A stretch of 64,000 nucleotides of DNA from Kutzneria chonburiensis (GTDB lineage: Bacteria > Actinomycetota > Actinomycetes > Mycobacteriales > Pseudonocardiaceae), in the NCBI RefSeq assembly GCF_028622115.1, contig NZ_CP097263.1, forward strand, positions 2,356,001-2,420,000, read 5' to 3'. A model generated the notes under the pieces. That model saw only the letters and a list, made by a program, of their open reading frames with translations, was not told the origin of the DNA and searched no databases. Below, in pieces: positions 25,812 to 34,989 of this stretch. Numbering within the stretch: the first letter of the stretch is position 1; each line of letters opens with the position of its first letter. The position numbers and the translations under genes were made by a program.

Positions 25812-27375
25812 GGCCCGCCTCCAACAGCTCGCTGGCCGGGTTCACGTACCCGTCGGCCTTGGCCACCACGCCGTCCGCGCCCTTGCCACCGTCGGCCGGC
25901 CGCTTCATCAACCCGAACGTGCCCTCGGCGATCGCCCGCAGCAGACCCTCGTCGACGATCCGCTCCAACAGGTCCACGGCCTCGCCCAGCACCTGCTCGG
26001 CCCGCTTGACGATGAACCCGTCCGGCGACGGCCGGAAGTCCTCGGCCAGGTTGCCGGCCGCGCCCAGCACGTACTTCACGTTGGCCAGTGCCAGATCCCG
26101 GTCGGACAGGAACGGCGTCACCACGGCCTCGGTCATCATGCCGACGAGCAGGATCGACTGTCCGGTGAGGACACCGGCCAGGTTGAAGAACCCGTCCAGC
26201 AGGTAGCCGTTGAACACGTCGCCGGTCATGTGCTTGGTCGGCGGCATCCACTTCAGCGGCGCGTCCGGGAACAGCTCCCGCGCCAGCAGGGCGTGGGCGA
26301 GTTCGAGACGGAACGAGTCCGGCACCTTCGGGTTGATCTCGAACGCGTGCCCCAGGCCCAACAGCTCGTCCGGCAGCCCGGCCTCGTGCGCGAAACGCTC
26401 GTTGAGCAGCTGCGACACCGTCACGGTGTGCGCGGCCTCGACGGCGTCGGCGGTGGTGAGGTAGTTGTCCTCGCCGGTGTTGATGATGATGCCGGCACGG
26501 GCGTGCACCTGCCGCGAGAACCGCTGGTCCACGAACGTGCGGATCGGGTTGATGTCGCGGAACAGGATCCCGTACATCGAGTCGTTCAACATCATGTCGA
26601 GCCGCTCGAGACCGGCCAGCACCGCGATCTCCGGCATGCACAGGCCCGACGCGTAGTTGGTCAGCCGCACATACCGGCCGACCTCCTTGGACACCTCGTC
26701 CAACGCCGCCCGCATGATCCGGAAGTTCTCCTGCGTGGCATACGTGCCGGCAAACCCGTGGTGCGTAGCGCCTTCCGGCACATAGTCCAGAAGGGACTGA
26801 CCGGTCGAGCGGATCACCGCGATGATGTCGGCGCCGGCGCGGGCGGCGTTGCACGCCTGCACCACGTCCTCGTCGATGTCCCCGGTCGCCACGATCAGGT
26901 AGATCCACGGCCGCTGCGCCGGATCCCCCAGCTTCGCCACCAGCTTGTCGCGCTGCCCCCGGTTGCGGTCGACCGTGCGCAGGCCCTTGGCCACCGCGGT
27001 CTTCGCCGCCTTCGCCGCGTGCGTGGCGTCCTTCCCGGTCGGCACCGTGAACTGGATCTGCCCGGCCGCGGTGGCCTCGGCCAGCTCGGTCAACGAGCCC
27101 AGATCATGCCGGCGCAGCGCGTGAAACGCCGGCAGCACCACACCGTGCTCCAGCCCGCACTGCTCCCGCACGGTGTCCACCACCCGGTTCACCCACGGCA
27201 CGTCCCCCGCCCGATGCGTGGTGTCCGCGCCGGTGATCCCGGCCAGCCGCAGCGTGGCCCGCTCCACCGCCACCGTCGTGTGCGCCCGCGCCAGCTCGAT
27301 CACCGGCTCCGCCGCGCGCGCCGCCAGCGCCCGCGCCCGCCCGGTGACCTCCGGGTCCAGATCCAGCAACGTCAC
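25804..27375 (-). CDS. kamD: Lysine 5,6-aminomutase alpha subunit
   Basis: 523 residues from GTG 27375, which overlaps the amidohydrolase stop (GTGA); the frame continues upstream to 27552 without support. Begins VTLLDLDPEVTGRARALAAR. TIM-barrel with VIRSTGQSLLDYVPEGATHHG, GTYATQENFRIMRAALDE, LTNYASGLCMPEIAVLAGLE and NSMYG/NDSMYGILFRDIN, all typical of the alpha subunit. It binds adenosylcobalamin and PLP at the interface with KamE. Length matches the family (about 520). Confidence 0.94.
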   Translation of the reverse strand: MTLLDLDPEVTGRARALAARAAEPVIELARAHTTVAVERATLRLAGITGADTTHRAGDVPWVNRVVDTVREQCGLEHGVVLPAFHALRRHDLGSLTELAEATAAGQIQFTVPTGKDATHAAKAAKTAVAKGLRTVDRNRGQRDKLVAKLGDPAQRPWIYLIVATGDIDEDVVQACNAARAGADIIAVIRSTGQSLLDYVPEGATHHGFAGTYATQENFRIMRAALDEVSKEVGRYVRLTNYASGLCMPEIAVLAGLERLDMMLNDSMYGILFRDINPIRTFVDQRFSRQVHARAGIIINTGEDNYLTTADAVEAAHTVTVSQLLNERFAHEAGLPDELLGLGHAFEINPKVPDSFRLELAHALLARELFPDAPLKWMPPTKHMTGDVFNGYLLDGFFNLAGVLTGQSILLVGMMTEAVVTPFLSDRDLALANVKYVLGAAGNLAEDFRPSPDGFIVKRAEQVLGEAVDLLERIVDEGLLRAIAEGTFGLMKRPADGGKGADGVVAKADGYVNPASELLEAGHE

Positions 27376-28967
27376 CCAAGCGCCCCTTCCCGTTCGTAGA
27401 TCACCTGACCGCACAACACCGTGCGCAGGCATTCCGGCAGCGCCGCCCCCGGCTCCAGCACCGGCAGCGCCGGCACCCGCGACCGGGGATCGGTCGACCA
27501 GCGCTGCACGCGCGAGTCCGACGCCCCCACCACCAGCTCGTCCGCACGCCACACCGCGTACGTCGCCGGCGCGCCCGGCACCAACGTGCCCGTCACGCCG
27601 TCATCCACCCCAGCCGCCCGCCAACCCCCGCGCGTGTGCGCCGTGAACGCCGCGCGCGGGGACACACCGAAACCGTCGGTGCGGTGGTGCACCGCCGCCC
27701 GGACCGTCTCCCACGGCGCGACCGGCGTCACCGGCGCGTCCGAACCCAACGCGAGCAGCGCCCCAGACGCCGCGAGCTGCGAAAACGGGTTCAACCGCGT
27801 GCCACGCTCGGCCCCGAGACGCTGCACATACATGCCGTCCGGGCCACCCCACGTGGCGTCGAACTGCGGCTGCACCGACGCGACGACACCCCATGACGCC
27901 AGGCGCGCGGCCTGCTCGGCGGTGACCATCTCCACGTGCTCCAGCCGATGCCGACACGACGCCAACTCCGGCGCCCCGACCTGCTTCTCCGCCAACTCGA
28001 ACCCGGCGATCACCTCGGCCACCGCGGCATCACCGATGACGTGGAAACCGGCCTGCATACCGGCTGCGGTGCACGCCAGGACGTGCTCGGCGATCGCGGC
28101 GGCGTCCAGGTAGAGCGCACCGGAGTTCCCGGGGTCATCGACGTAGGGGGAGCACAGCGCAGCGGTCCGGGAGCCGAGCGCGCCGTCTACGAACAGATCA
28201 CCGGCGGCACCATGAGCACCCAGCGACTTGGCCGTGTCAACGCCGTTCAGCTCACCCCAATAGCCGACCACCTGAGGACCTGTGCCCAGCTTGAGCAGCT
28301 CGGACAGGTCCTCGGCGCTGGAAATATCCGGGCCCGCGCATTCGTGCACGCTCGCCACGCCGCGTGAAGCCGCCAGCTGAAGGAAAGCTTCCTGAGCCTG
28401 GCGACGCTGCGCCGGGGTGACAGCGTCCTTGGCCGCGCGGCGCACCTCGTGATGCGCCTCCCGCGACAACGGACCCGACTCCGACCAGCCATCGCAGTCC
28501 CGCGCCTTGGGGGCCAGGGCGATCAACGCGGTCGACGCCAGCGCGGAATGCACGTCGATCCGGGACAGATAGACCGGACGGCCCTGCGCGGCCTCGTCCA
28601 ACTCGGCCCGGGAAGGCGCACGGCCCTCGGCAAAGCGGGTCTCGTCCCAACCGTGACCCCACACCGCCGCGCCCGGCGCACCACGCACCGCCGACAACAC
28701 GTCAGCGACCGAACAAGCCCCGGTCAGATCCACCCCGGTCAGCAACAACCCCGCCGACGTCGCATGGACGTGCGCATCCACGAACGCCGGCGCCACGAAC
28801 GCCCCGTCCAGATGCACGACCTCGGCGTCCCCGTACAACGCGATACCGGGCGTGTCCTGACCCACCCACACGACCTGCCCGTCGGCCACCGCCATCGCGG
28901 TCGCGTCCGGGGAGGCCGAGGAGTAGATCCGGCCACCGACAAGCAGGGTTGCAGTCACAGTGCTCAC
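27372..28967 (-). CDS. YtcJ-like metal-dependent amidohydrolase
   Basis: 531 residues from GTG 28967, overlapping the kdd stop (GTGA). Amidohydrolase family 3: VDAHVHATSAG (HxH), GFHVIGDAAV (His), RLEHVEM (His) and LGSDAPVTP (Asp) form the expected metal site. No signal peptide. Substrate unknown. Its tight coupling between kdd and kamD places it inside the lysine operon, where it might release lysine or an amino-hexanoate from an amide or lactam, but this is inference; related genes are often found in other amino-acid or amide utilisation loci. Confidence 0.85.
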   Translation of the reverse strand: MSTVTATLLVGGRIYSSASPDATAMAVADGQVVWVGQDTPGIALYGDAEVVHLDGAFVAPAFVDAHVHATSAGLLLTGVDLTGACSVADVLSAVRGAPGAAVWGHGWDETRFAEGRAPSRAELDEAAQGRPVYLSRIDVHSALASTALIALAPKARDCDGWSESGPLSREAHHEVRRAAKDAVTPAQRRQAQEAFLQLAASRGVASVHECAGPDISSAEDLSELLKLGTGPQVVGYWGELNGVDTAKSLGAHGAAGDLFVDGALGSRTAALCSPYVDDPGNSGALYLDAAAIAEHVLACTAAGMQAGFHVIGDAAVAEVIAGFELAEKQVGAPELASCRHRLEHVEMVTAEQAARLASWGVVASVQPQFDATWGGPDGMYVQRLGAERGTRLNPFSQLAASGALLALGSDAPVTPVAPWETVRAAVHHRTDGFGVSPRAAFTAHTRGGWRAAGVDDGVTGTLVPGAPATYAVWRADELVVGASDSRVQRWSTDPRSRVPALPVLEPGAALPECLRTVLCGQVIYEREGALG

Positions 28968-30004
28968 GCCTGCGCAGTCTGCCGTTCACGGCCCTCGAAC
29001 AGCGACCGCACCCCCGGTGTCCGACGCACGACGTCCAGCGCGAATTCCGCATGTCCGGGCACGTAGCCGTTGCCGATCAGCATCTCCACGTCGGCCGCGA
29101 CACCCTCGGCGCCCAGCGCGGCCGCCGAGAACGACGTCGCCATCGAGAAGAAGATCACAGTCCCGCCCGGCGCCGTGGCCAGGATCGCCCCGTGCTCGCA
29201 CCCCGACACGTCCACACACACCACGGTCACCTCGACCGGCTCACCCACGGCCTCCGCCACCGCGACCGGGTTCCGAGCGTCGGCCACCACGACCTCGTCG
29301 GCCAGGTTCGTCTCCCGCACCGCGGCGGCCTCGGCCTCGGTCGGCACGAGCGCCACGAGCCGTGTCGCACCGGCGGCCCGAGCCGCGGCCAGCGACAGCG
29401 AACCCGACTTGCCGCCGCCACCAAGGACACAGACCGACTTCGCGGCCTTCGACCGCACGACACGGTCGGTCAACGCCGGCGCGCCACAGACATCCAACAC
29501 CGACAACGCCAAACCATCAGGCATGTCATCCGGCAACACCGCGGCGATCGACCGTCCGAACAGGACCGCCGTCCCCTCACACGGCACCTGCTCCCCAAGA
29601 CCATCCCAACGCCGAAGGCCATCGGTGATCCGCAACGGGGTCAACGTCAGCGAAACGAGCGTGGCGACACGGTCGCCGACCTTCAGACCCAACGGCGAAT
29701 CCGGACCCACCGCGGTAACCGTGCCCAGCAGCATCCCGCCCGAACCCGTCACCGGATTCTGCATCTTCCCGCGCCTGCCGACGATCTCCAGCACGGCCTG
29801 GCGCACGGCAGCCCCGGAGCCGTGCGCCTCCCGCAACTGCCGATACGACGCAGCGTCGAGATTCAACCGCTCCACCGCGACCACGACCTCATCCGGCCAC
29901 GGCGACGGATCCGCGTCCAGCACCTCGGCCTGCTGCGGCAGCACACCCGCCGGCGCCAGCACCCGGTGCAACCCGATCGGCGACCCGGTCACGTCACCCG
30001 CCAT
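28964..30004 (-). CDS. kdd: L-erythro-3,5-diaminohexanoate dehydrogenase
   Basis: 346 residues from ATG 30004 with AAGGAG about 8 bases before it. MDR-like NAD-binding fold: SVCVLGGGGKSGSLSLAAARAAG is the nucleotide loop, preceded by a GroES-like half with MQNPVTGSGGMLLGTVTAVG. It oxidatively deaminates 3,5-diaminohexanoate to 5-amino-3-oxohexanoate. First gene of the minus-strand lysine operon and divergent from kamA across 103 bases that must hold both promoters. Confidence 0.9.
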   Translation of the reverse strand: MAGDVTGSPIGLHRVLAPAGVLPQQAEVLDADPSPWPDEVVVAVERLNLDAASYRQLREAHGSGAAVRQAVLEIVGRRGKMQNPVTGSGGMLLGTVTAVGPDSPLGLKVGDRVATLVSLTLTPLRITDGLRRWDGLGEQVPCEGTAVLFGRSIAAVLPDDMPDGLALSVLDVCGAPALTDRVVRSKAAKSVCVLGGGGKSGSLSLAAARAAGATRLVALVPTEAEAAAVRETNLADEVVVADARNPVAVAEAVGEPVEVTVVCVDVSGCEHGAILATAPGGTVIFFSMATSFSAAALGAEGVAADVEMLIGNGYVPGHAEFALDVVRRTPGVRSLFEGRERQTAQA

Positions 30005-30061
30005 TCCCGAACTCCTTCGTCACTGGACGCGGCCCCGCCGGAAGATTTACGCTCAGCCGAC

Positions 30062-30087
30062 GTTCCGACAGCATATCTTTACGGAAC
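30062..30087. promoter_or_regulatory. Inverted repeat in the kdd/kamA intergenic region
   Basis: GTTCCG (30062-30067) and CGGAAC (30082-30087) face each other across 14 bases of AT-richer sequence, between two divergent lysine genes. It is a candidate operator for a shared regulator. No regulator gene is adjacent, and the arms are short. Confidence 0.3.
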
Positions 30088-30107
30088 CCTGAGGGCGAGG
30101 AGTAGGG

Positions 30108-31514
30108 ATGACAGCGCTGTACGAGACCCGTGCCGCCGAGGTCACCGCGGCGGCCACCGCCGCCGAACCCCAGCCGTACGAGTACGTCCGGCGCGAACTG
30201 GTCGAACCCGACTGGCGACGCTTCCCCGGCTGGCGCGACATCACCGAAGCCCAGTGGCGCGACGCCCAATGGCAGCGCGTGCACTGCGTCAAGAACCTCA
30301 AGCAGCTCCGCGCCGTCGTCGGCGACCTGCTCACCGAGCGCTTCTACGACGACCTGGCCGCCGACCAGCAGAACCTCGCCACCATGTCGATGCTGCTGCC
30401 GCCCCAGATGCTCAACACCATGGCCGTCGACGCGGCCCTGGAACCGGCCGCCTTCACCGAGGCCTTCTACGCCGACCCGGTCCGCCGCTACATGCTCCCC
30501 GTGGCCAGCGACCGCATCACCACCTGGGCCAGCCACCCCCACAGCTCCCGCGACTCACTGCACGAAGCCGAGATGTGGGTCGTCGAAGGCCTCACCCACC
30601 GCTACCCCACCAAGGTCCTGGCCGAAATGGTCTCGACCTGCCCCCAGTACTGCGGCCACTGCACCCGCATGGACCTGGTCGGCAACTCCACCCCCCAGAT
30701 CGACAAGCACAAACTCCTGCTCAAACCGGTCGACCGGCAAGACGCCATGATCGACTACCTCAAGCGCACCCCCGGCGTCCGCGACGTCGTCGTCTCCGGC
30801 GGCGACGTGGCCAACATGCCCTGGCCCCAGCTCGAGTCCTTCCTCATGCGCCTGCTGGACATCCCCACCGTCCGCGACGTCCGACTCGCCACCAAGGCAC
30901 TCGCCGGCATGCCCCAGCACTGGATCCAGCCCAAGGTCGTCGAAGGACTCGAGCGCGTCGCCCGCACCGCCCACCGGCGCGGCGTCAACCTCGCCATCCA
31001 CACCCACGTCAACCACGCCCAGTCGGTCACCCCACTGGTCGCCGAAGCCGCCCGCACCGCCCTCGACGTCGGCGTCCGCGACGTCCGCAACCAGGGCGTG
31101 CTCATGCGCGGCGTCAACAACACCGCCGAGAACCTGCTCGACCTGTGCTTCGCCCTGCAAGGCGAAGCCAACATCCTGCCGTACTACTTCTACATGTGCG
31201 ACATGATCCCCAACGCCGAACACTGGCGACTGGCCGTCTGGGAAGCACAGGAACTCCAGCACGCCATCATGGGCTACCTGCCCGGCTACGCCACCCCACG
31301 CATCGTCTGCGACGTCCCCTACGTCGGCAAGCGCTGGGTCCACCAGCTCTCCGAGTACGACCGCGAACTCGGCATCTCCTACTGGACCAAGAACTACCGC
31401 ACCGGCATCGAACACGACGACGCCGACGCGCTCACCCGCACCTACCCGTACTACGACCCGATCTACACCCTCGGCGACGCCGGCCAGACCTGGTGGAGCA
31501 ACCAGGAAAGCTGA
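30108..31514 (+). CDS. kamA: Lysine 2,3-aminomutase (radical SAM)
   Basis: 468 residues from ATG 30108 with GAGGAG upstream. The radical-SAM motif CxxxCxxC is CPQYCGHC, followed by TRMDLVG and DVVVSGGDVANMPW; PLP-binding region near NILPYYFYMCDMIPNAEHWR. Converts L-lysine to beta-lysine, the entry step for KamDE. Divergent from kdd. A terminator follows at once. KamA could also supply beta-lysine for an antibiotic, but the full degradation set next to it favours catabolism. Confidence 0.95.
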   Translation: MTALYETRAAEVTAAATAAEPQPYEYVRRELVEPDWRRFPGWRDITEAQWRDAQWQRVHCVKNLKQLRAVVGDLLTERFYDDLAADQQNLATMSMLLPPQMLNTMAVDAALEPAAFTEAFYADPVRRYMLPVASDRITTWASHPHSSRDSLHEAEMWVVEGLTHRYPTKVLAEMVSTCPQYCGHCTRMDLVGNSTPQIDKHKLLLKPVDRQDAMIDYLKRTPGVRDVVVSGGDVANMPWPQLESFLMRLLDIPTVRDVRLATKALAGMPQHWIQPKVVEGLERVARTAHRRGVNLAIHTHVNHAQSVTPLVAEAARTALDVGVRDVRNQGVLMRGVNNTAENLLDLCFALQGEANILPYYFYMCDMIPNAEHWRLAVWEAQELQHAIMGYLPGYATPRIVCDVPYVGKRWVHQLSEYDRELGISYWTKNYRTGIEHDDADALTRTYPYYDPIYTLGDAGQTWWSNQES

Positions 31515-31519
31515 CAGCG

Positions 31520-31553
31520 AAGCGGGCCGCCGACCTCAGCCGGCGGCCCGCTT
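31520..31553. terminator. Bidirectional terminator after kamA
   Basis: Perfect 13-base arms AAGCGGGCCGCCG (31520-31532) and CGGCGGCCCGCTT (31541-31553), 8-base loop, then TTCCTC. It lies between two convergent genes. Confidence 0.88.
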
Positions 31554-31564
31554 TCCTCACGGGA

Positions 31565-32686
31565 TCAGTGCGCGTCCGGCGCGACCAACGTCGGCAGCTC
31601 GGCGTCGAACATCGCCCCGAACGTCCGACTCGGCAGGATGTGCCCCTGCGGACGGGCCGAATCGGCCACCCCGTACGCCCACTCACCGGTGCGCTGACGC
31701 TGCGCCGGCGTGCCATGGTGGCTCAGCGACGAGAACCCGCAGTCACCCACGTTGTAGTACACGCCCAGGAACTCGTTCACCCGCTTGGTCTGCATGGCCT
31801 CGCCCCGCGCATGCGACAAGAAGTACGCGCTGAACGCATCGGCCATCAACTCGGCCCGACGACTGTCCTCCGGCGTCGTCGCGTCACTGATCAGATCATC
31901 GGCGAACTGCACCTGGTGACCGAACTCGTGAGCCAGGATCGCCTGCGGCGCAACATCACCGAGACCGATCGCCGCATACCCGGCCAGCACACCATCACCC
32001 ATCACAACCCGGCGACCACCGAACTCCTCGGCTGACGTCGCGTACGAGTTGAACGTGAACAACGGGAAGTCGCCGCCGTTGAACCGCGGCACCGACCGCA
32101 CCAACTGCCCGACGAAATCGGCCAGACTCGCAGAATTCGCCGCCGACTGCCCGTACACCACCTCGAACACCCGCGTCATCCGCGCCTTGTCCACCAACAC
32201 CGAACCATGCATCGGCAGCAGCTTGATGCCGTTCGAGTCGATGTCCCAGAACTTCCCCAGATCCCGGAACGTGTGCGTCACCGGAATGGTGAACTCGCCG
32301 GACGGCCCATACACCGTCGGCACCTGCGCATCGTTCACCCGCGCATCCCACGTCACCAGGTCCAACTGCAACAGAATCAAGGCCGCGGTGAGTTGCTGAA
32401 CGGTGAAACCCTGCAACGTCCCACGCAGCCAATCCTGCAACGGAGTCGACGCCGGGCACGTGTAGCTCCCCGGGTTGATGGCATCACGGACGGCCTGCAC
32501 GGCGTCCGAACTGGACCCAGACCGGGCATCCACATCCGGAACCAACGCCCGGATCCCATCGATAGCGGACTGGACATCGGCCGAACCACCGGCAACGACC
32601 GGCGTGGCCGCCTGCGCGGCCGGCAAAGCCGACAGCCCCGCGGTCAGCGCGACACCGAGCGCGACCAGGGCAAAGGCTCTTCTCAT
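31565..32686 (-). CDS. Secreted HEXXH metalloprotease-like protein
   Basis: 373 residues from ATG 32686. A clear Sec signal peptide (MRRAFALVALGVALTAGLSA, predicted cleavage after AQA at 26). The zinc motif HEFGH is at residues 253-257 within AQAILAHEFGHQVQFADDL, with RRAELMADAFSAYF downstream supplying a likely third ligand. This resembles neutral zinc metallopeptidases of actinomycetes. The N-terminal 100 residues are of unknown fold. Substrate unknown. Convergent with kamA, divergent from the LuxR gene. Confidence 0.85.
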   Translation of the reverse strand: MRRAFALVALGVALTAGLSALPAAQAATPVVAGGSADVQSAIDGIRALVPDVDARSGSSSDAVQAVRDAINPGSYTCPASTPLQDWLRGTLQGFTVQQLTAALILLQLDLVTWDARVNDAQVPTVYGPSGEFTIPVTHTFRDLGKFWDIDSNGIKLLPMHGSVLVDKARMTRVFEVVYGQSAANSASLADFVGQLVRSVPRFNGGDFPLFTFNSYATSAEEFGGRRVVMGDGVLAGYAAIGLGDVAPQAILAHEFGHQVQFADDLISDATTPEDSRRAELMADAFSAYFLSHARGEAMQTKRVNEFLGVYYNVGDCGFSSLSHHGTPAQRQRTGEWAYGVADSARPQGHILPSRTFGAMFDAELPTLVAPDAH

Positions 32687-32884
32687 GAGGGCACTCCAGC
32701 GATCGAGAGCAAGCGACGTGCGGCCCAGTGTGCGACGCCCACCAGCCCACCGACCGCGCCCGACCATGACGGAATCCGGCATGGCAGAAACCTGACGCAC
32801 CACCAGCCCCTCACCACGAGCACGCTCACCCCATGCAGCCGACATCACCCGTGAACGCGCGACCACAGACCGCGACCACGACAT

Positions 32885-32912
32885 TTGACCAGCTCACAGC
32901 CGGTGTACACCG
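32885..32912 (+). promoter_or_regulatory. Possible promoter and palindromic operator of the LuxR gene
   Basis: TTGACC at 32885-32890 is followed after 16 bases by TACACC, a fair -35/-10 pair; the -10 lies within the 12-base palindrome CGGTGTACACCG (32901-32912). GTG 32929 would lie close downstream. This favours that start over ATG 32833 and suggests autoregulation. Confidence 0.4.
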
Positions 32913-32928
32913 TGGTAGAACAGCACTC

Positions 32929-33879
32929 GTGGACTCGCTACAGGCACTGGGAGTCTCGGTCGACGCCGAGGCGATCTACCTCGACCTCATCGAACACGGC
33001 GAATCCACCACCACCGAACTCGCCCAACGCCGCGGCCACACCGAAACCGAACTCCAACCCTGGCTCGACGAACTCACGGCCATCGCCCTCGTCGACCACC
33101 GCGAGGACAAAGTCGGACCACGCCCACCCCAACTCGCCCTCGAGGCCTACGCCCAACGCCACGCCCGCCAAGCCGAACTCGCCCGCCAAAGCGCCACCAA
33201 ACTCACCGAACTCTGGTCCGCCGGCGCCGGCCAACGCCGCTACCTCGAAATCCTCCCCGGCTTCGACGCCGCCAGAACCGTACTCAACTCCGCCTTCGGC
33301 GACGCCGGCGAACGCGTCCGCGCCATGACCATCGGCAACCAGGCCACCGCCCGACACCGCATCGTCGACGGCCTCTTCGAAGCCCTCGAACGCGGCATCG
33401 ACCTCCACGTCATCTACGGCGCCCACGTACTCGAAGACCCCGAATCACTCCACAAGATCCAGCACTGCGTCGACGCCGGCGAACAAGCCCGCGTCTTCCC
33501 CCACATCCCCCTCAACGTCACCATCGTCGACGACCGCTGGGCCCTGGTCTCCGCCCGCAGCGAAGTCCAACTCGGCAGCCGACACACCGTCGCCGCCGTC
33601 GTCGTCCACCAATCCCCCTTCCTCGAAGGCCTCGTCGGCGTGTTCGACGCCTTCTGGCGCATGGCCGTGCCACTGTCCGGCGACAGCGACGGACCGACCT
33701 CCGAGACCAGACGACTCCTGACCTACCTCAGCGCCGGCCTCACCGACGAATCCATCGCCCGCGAACTCGGCGTCAGCGAACGCACCATCGCCCGCCGCAT
33801 CAGCCGACTCCAGGACACCCTCGGCGCCAAGACCCGCTTCCAACTCGGCGTCCAAGCCGCCCGACAAGGCTGGCTCTGA
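32929..33879 (+). CDS. TrmB-like/LuxR-type transcriptional regulator
   Basis: 316 residues from GTG 32929 (VDSLQALGVSVDAEAIYLDL); ATG 32833 would add 32 residues. N-terminal winged helix of TrmB type (residues 1-65, TTTELAQRRGHTETELQPWL), a middle effector-like domain with VRAMTIGNQATARHRIV and IVDDRWALVSARSEVQ, and a C-terminal LuxR helix-turn-helix (LTYLSAGLTDESIARELGVS). This layout is common in Streptomyces and relatives, with unknown signals. Codons here are unusually C-ending even for the region. It may act on the neighbouring secreted hydrolase genes. Confidence 0.88.
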   Translation: MDSLQALGVSVDAEAIYLDLIEHGESTTTELAQRRGHTETELQPWLDELTAIALVDHREDKVGPRPPQLALEAYAQRHARQAELARQSATKLTELWSAGAGQRRYLEILPGFDAARTVLNSAFGDAGERVRAMTIGNQATARHRIVDGLFEALERGIDLHVIYGAHVLEDPESLHKIQHCVDAGEQARVFPHIPLNVTIVDDRWALVSARSEVQLGSRHTVAAVVVHQSPFLEGLVGVFDAFWRMAVPLSGDSDGPTSETRRLLTYLSAGLTDESIARELGVSERTIARRISRLQDTLGAKTRFQLGVQAARQGWL

Positions 33880-33889
33880 ACCCGTGACC

Positions 33890-33907
33890 TAGAATCACCC
33901 GGCGATG
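33890..33907 (+). promoter_or_regulatory. Probable near-leaderless promoter of the SGNH hydrolase
   Basis: TAGAAT at 33890-33895 lies 9 bases before ATG 33905, leaving a leader of at most two or three bases. Confidence 0.5.
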
Positions 33908-34945
33908 CGGAACTTCCTCCGCCGGGCCACGACCATCCTCATCGTCATCCCGGTGCTCGCCCTGCTCCTGCTGGCCGCCGACCACCGCATCGTGCCGCCA
34001 CCGGCCCCACCGGACAACGCCCCACACGCTGTCGTCGCCCTCGGCGACTCCACCATGTCCGGCGAAGGCGGCGGCACCTACACGCCCGACACTGATGGTG
34101 CGCGCAACGACTGGTGTCACCGGTCGCCGCAGGCCATGGTCCAGCACATCAAACTCGACGGCGTCACCAAGAACTTCAACTTCGCCTGCTCCGGCGCCGA
34201 CGCCCAAGCCATCCGGCTCGACGGACCCCACCCCGGCGAACCCAGCCAGGCCGCCCAGCTCGCCGCCATCGCCAGCACCTACCGCATCGACGCCGTCGTC
34301 ATCGCCGTCGGCGCCAACGACGACCCCCAGTTCGGCACCCTGCTCACCAACTGCGTCGACGCCCTGTTCACCAGCGCCAAACCCGGCTGCGGCAAACAGA
34401 TCGACCCCACCTGGCAGCGCCGCGTCGACGCCATGGTCCCCAAGATCGTCGCCGCCCTGCGCGACGTCCGCCGCGTCATGATCGAACACGGCTACCCGGA
34501 CAGCGCCTACCAACTCGCGCTCCAGTCCTACGCCGCCCCCGTCGCCCCCGACATCCTGCGCAACCTCCAGAACGTCAGCGGCTGCCCCCTGCGCACCGAC
34601 GACCTGCGCTGGGTCCAGGACCGCGGCGTCCCCGTGCTCAACGACGGCATCCGCCGAGCAGCCGAGCAAGGCGGCGCCCGCTTCCTCGACCTGTCCCGCG
34701 CCGGCATCGGCCACGAGGCCTGCACCGGCGGGCAGGAGTGGTTCACCCGCCTGTCCGTCAACCTCGCCGACTTCCAGGACAAGAACCGCTACCCCCACGC
34801 CCTCCAGGAGTCCTTCCACCCCAACGCCGCCGGCTACACCGCCTTCGCCCGCTGCATGAGCCAGTTCCTCACGCTCACCGTGCGCCAGGCCGCCTGCGTC
34901 GCCGACGGCCGCGGTTCACTGCAACTCGCCCTGCCCAACACGTGA
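33905..34945 (+). CDS. Exported SGNH/GDSL hydrolase
   Basis: 346 residues from ATG 33905. Begins with a basic stretch and a single hydrophobic anchor (TTILIVIPVLALLLLAA), so it is secreted or membrane-tethered. Block I is VVALGDSTMSGEG with the catalytic Ser, the Asn block is AVGANDDPQFG, and the catalytic Asp/His block is QESFHPNAAGY. Cys residues in pairs suggest disulfides. Likely an esterase or lipase acting outside the cell; substrate unknown. Ends 44 bases before the ArsR start with a small hairpin in between. Confidence 0.9.
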   Translation: MRNFLRRATTILIVIPVLALLLLAADHRIVPPPAPPDNAPHAVVALGDSTMSGEGGGTYTPDTDGARNDWCHRSPQAMVQHIKLDGVTKNFNFACSGADAQAIRLDGPHPGEPSQAAQLAAIASTYRIDAVVIAVGANDDPQFGTLLTNCVDALFTSAKPGCGKQIDPTWQRRVDAMVPKIVAALRDVRRVMIEHGYPDSAYQLALQSYAAPVAPDILRNLQNVSGCPLRTDDLRWVQDRGVPVLNDGIRRAAEQGGARFLDLSRAGIGHEACTGGQEWFTRLSVNLADFQDKNRYPHALQESFHPNAAGYTAFARCMSQFLTLTVRQAACVADGRGSLQLALPNT

Positions 34946-34947
34946 CA

Positions 34948-34982
34948 GTTCGGCCTTCGCCGAACACCCGGTTGTCTAGCTT
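34948..34982 (+). promoter_or_regulatory. Hairpin/operator and promoter of the ArsR gene
   Basis: GTTCGGC (34948-34954) and GCCGAAC (34959-34965) form a perfect 7-base stem with loop CTTC. TAGCTT at 34977-34982 is a -10 box 7 bases before ATG 34990. The palindrome covers the -35 position, so it may be an ArsR operator as well as the end of the SGNH transcript. Confidence 0.45.
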
Positions 34983-34989
34983 GGACGGC

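Noticed and set aside
28949..32035. 1,028-residue plus-strand frame across kdd and kamA
   Set aside because: Low-complexity Arg/His/Pro translation crossing two divergent real genes and a terminator; a shadow frame.
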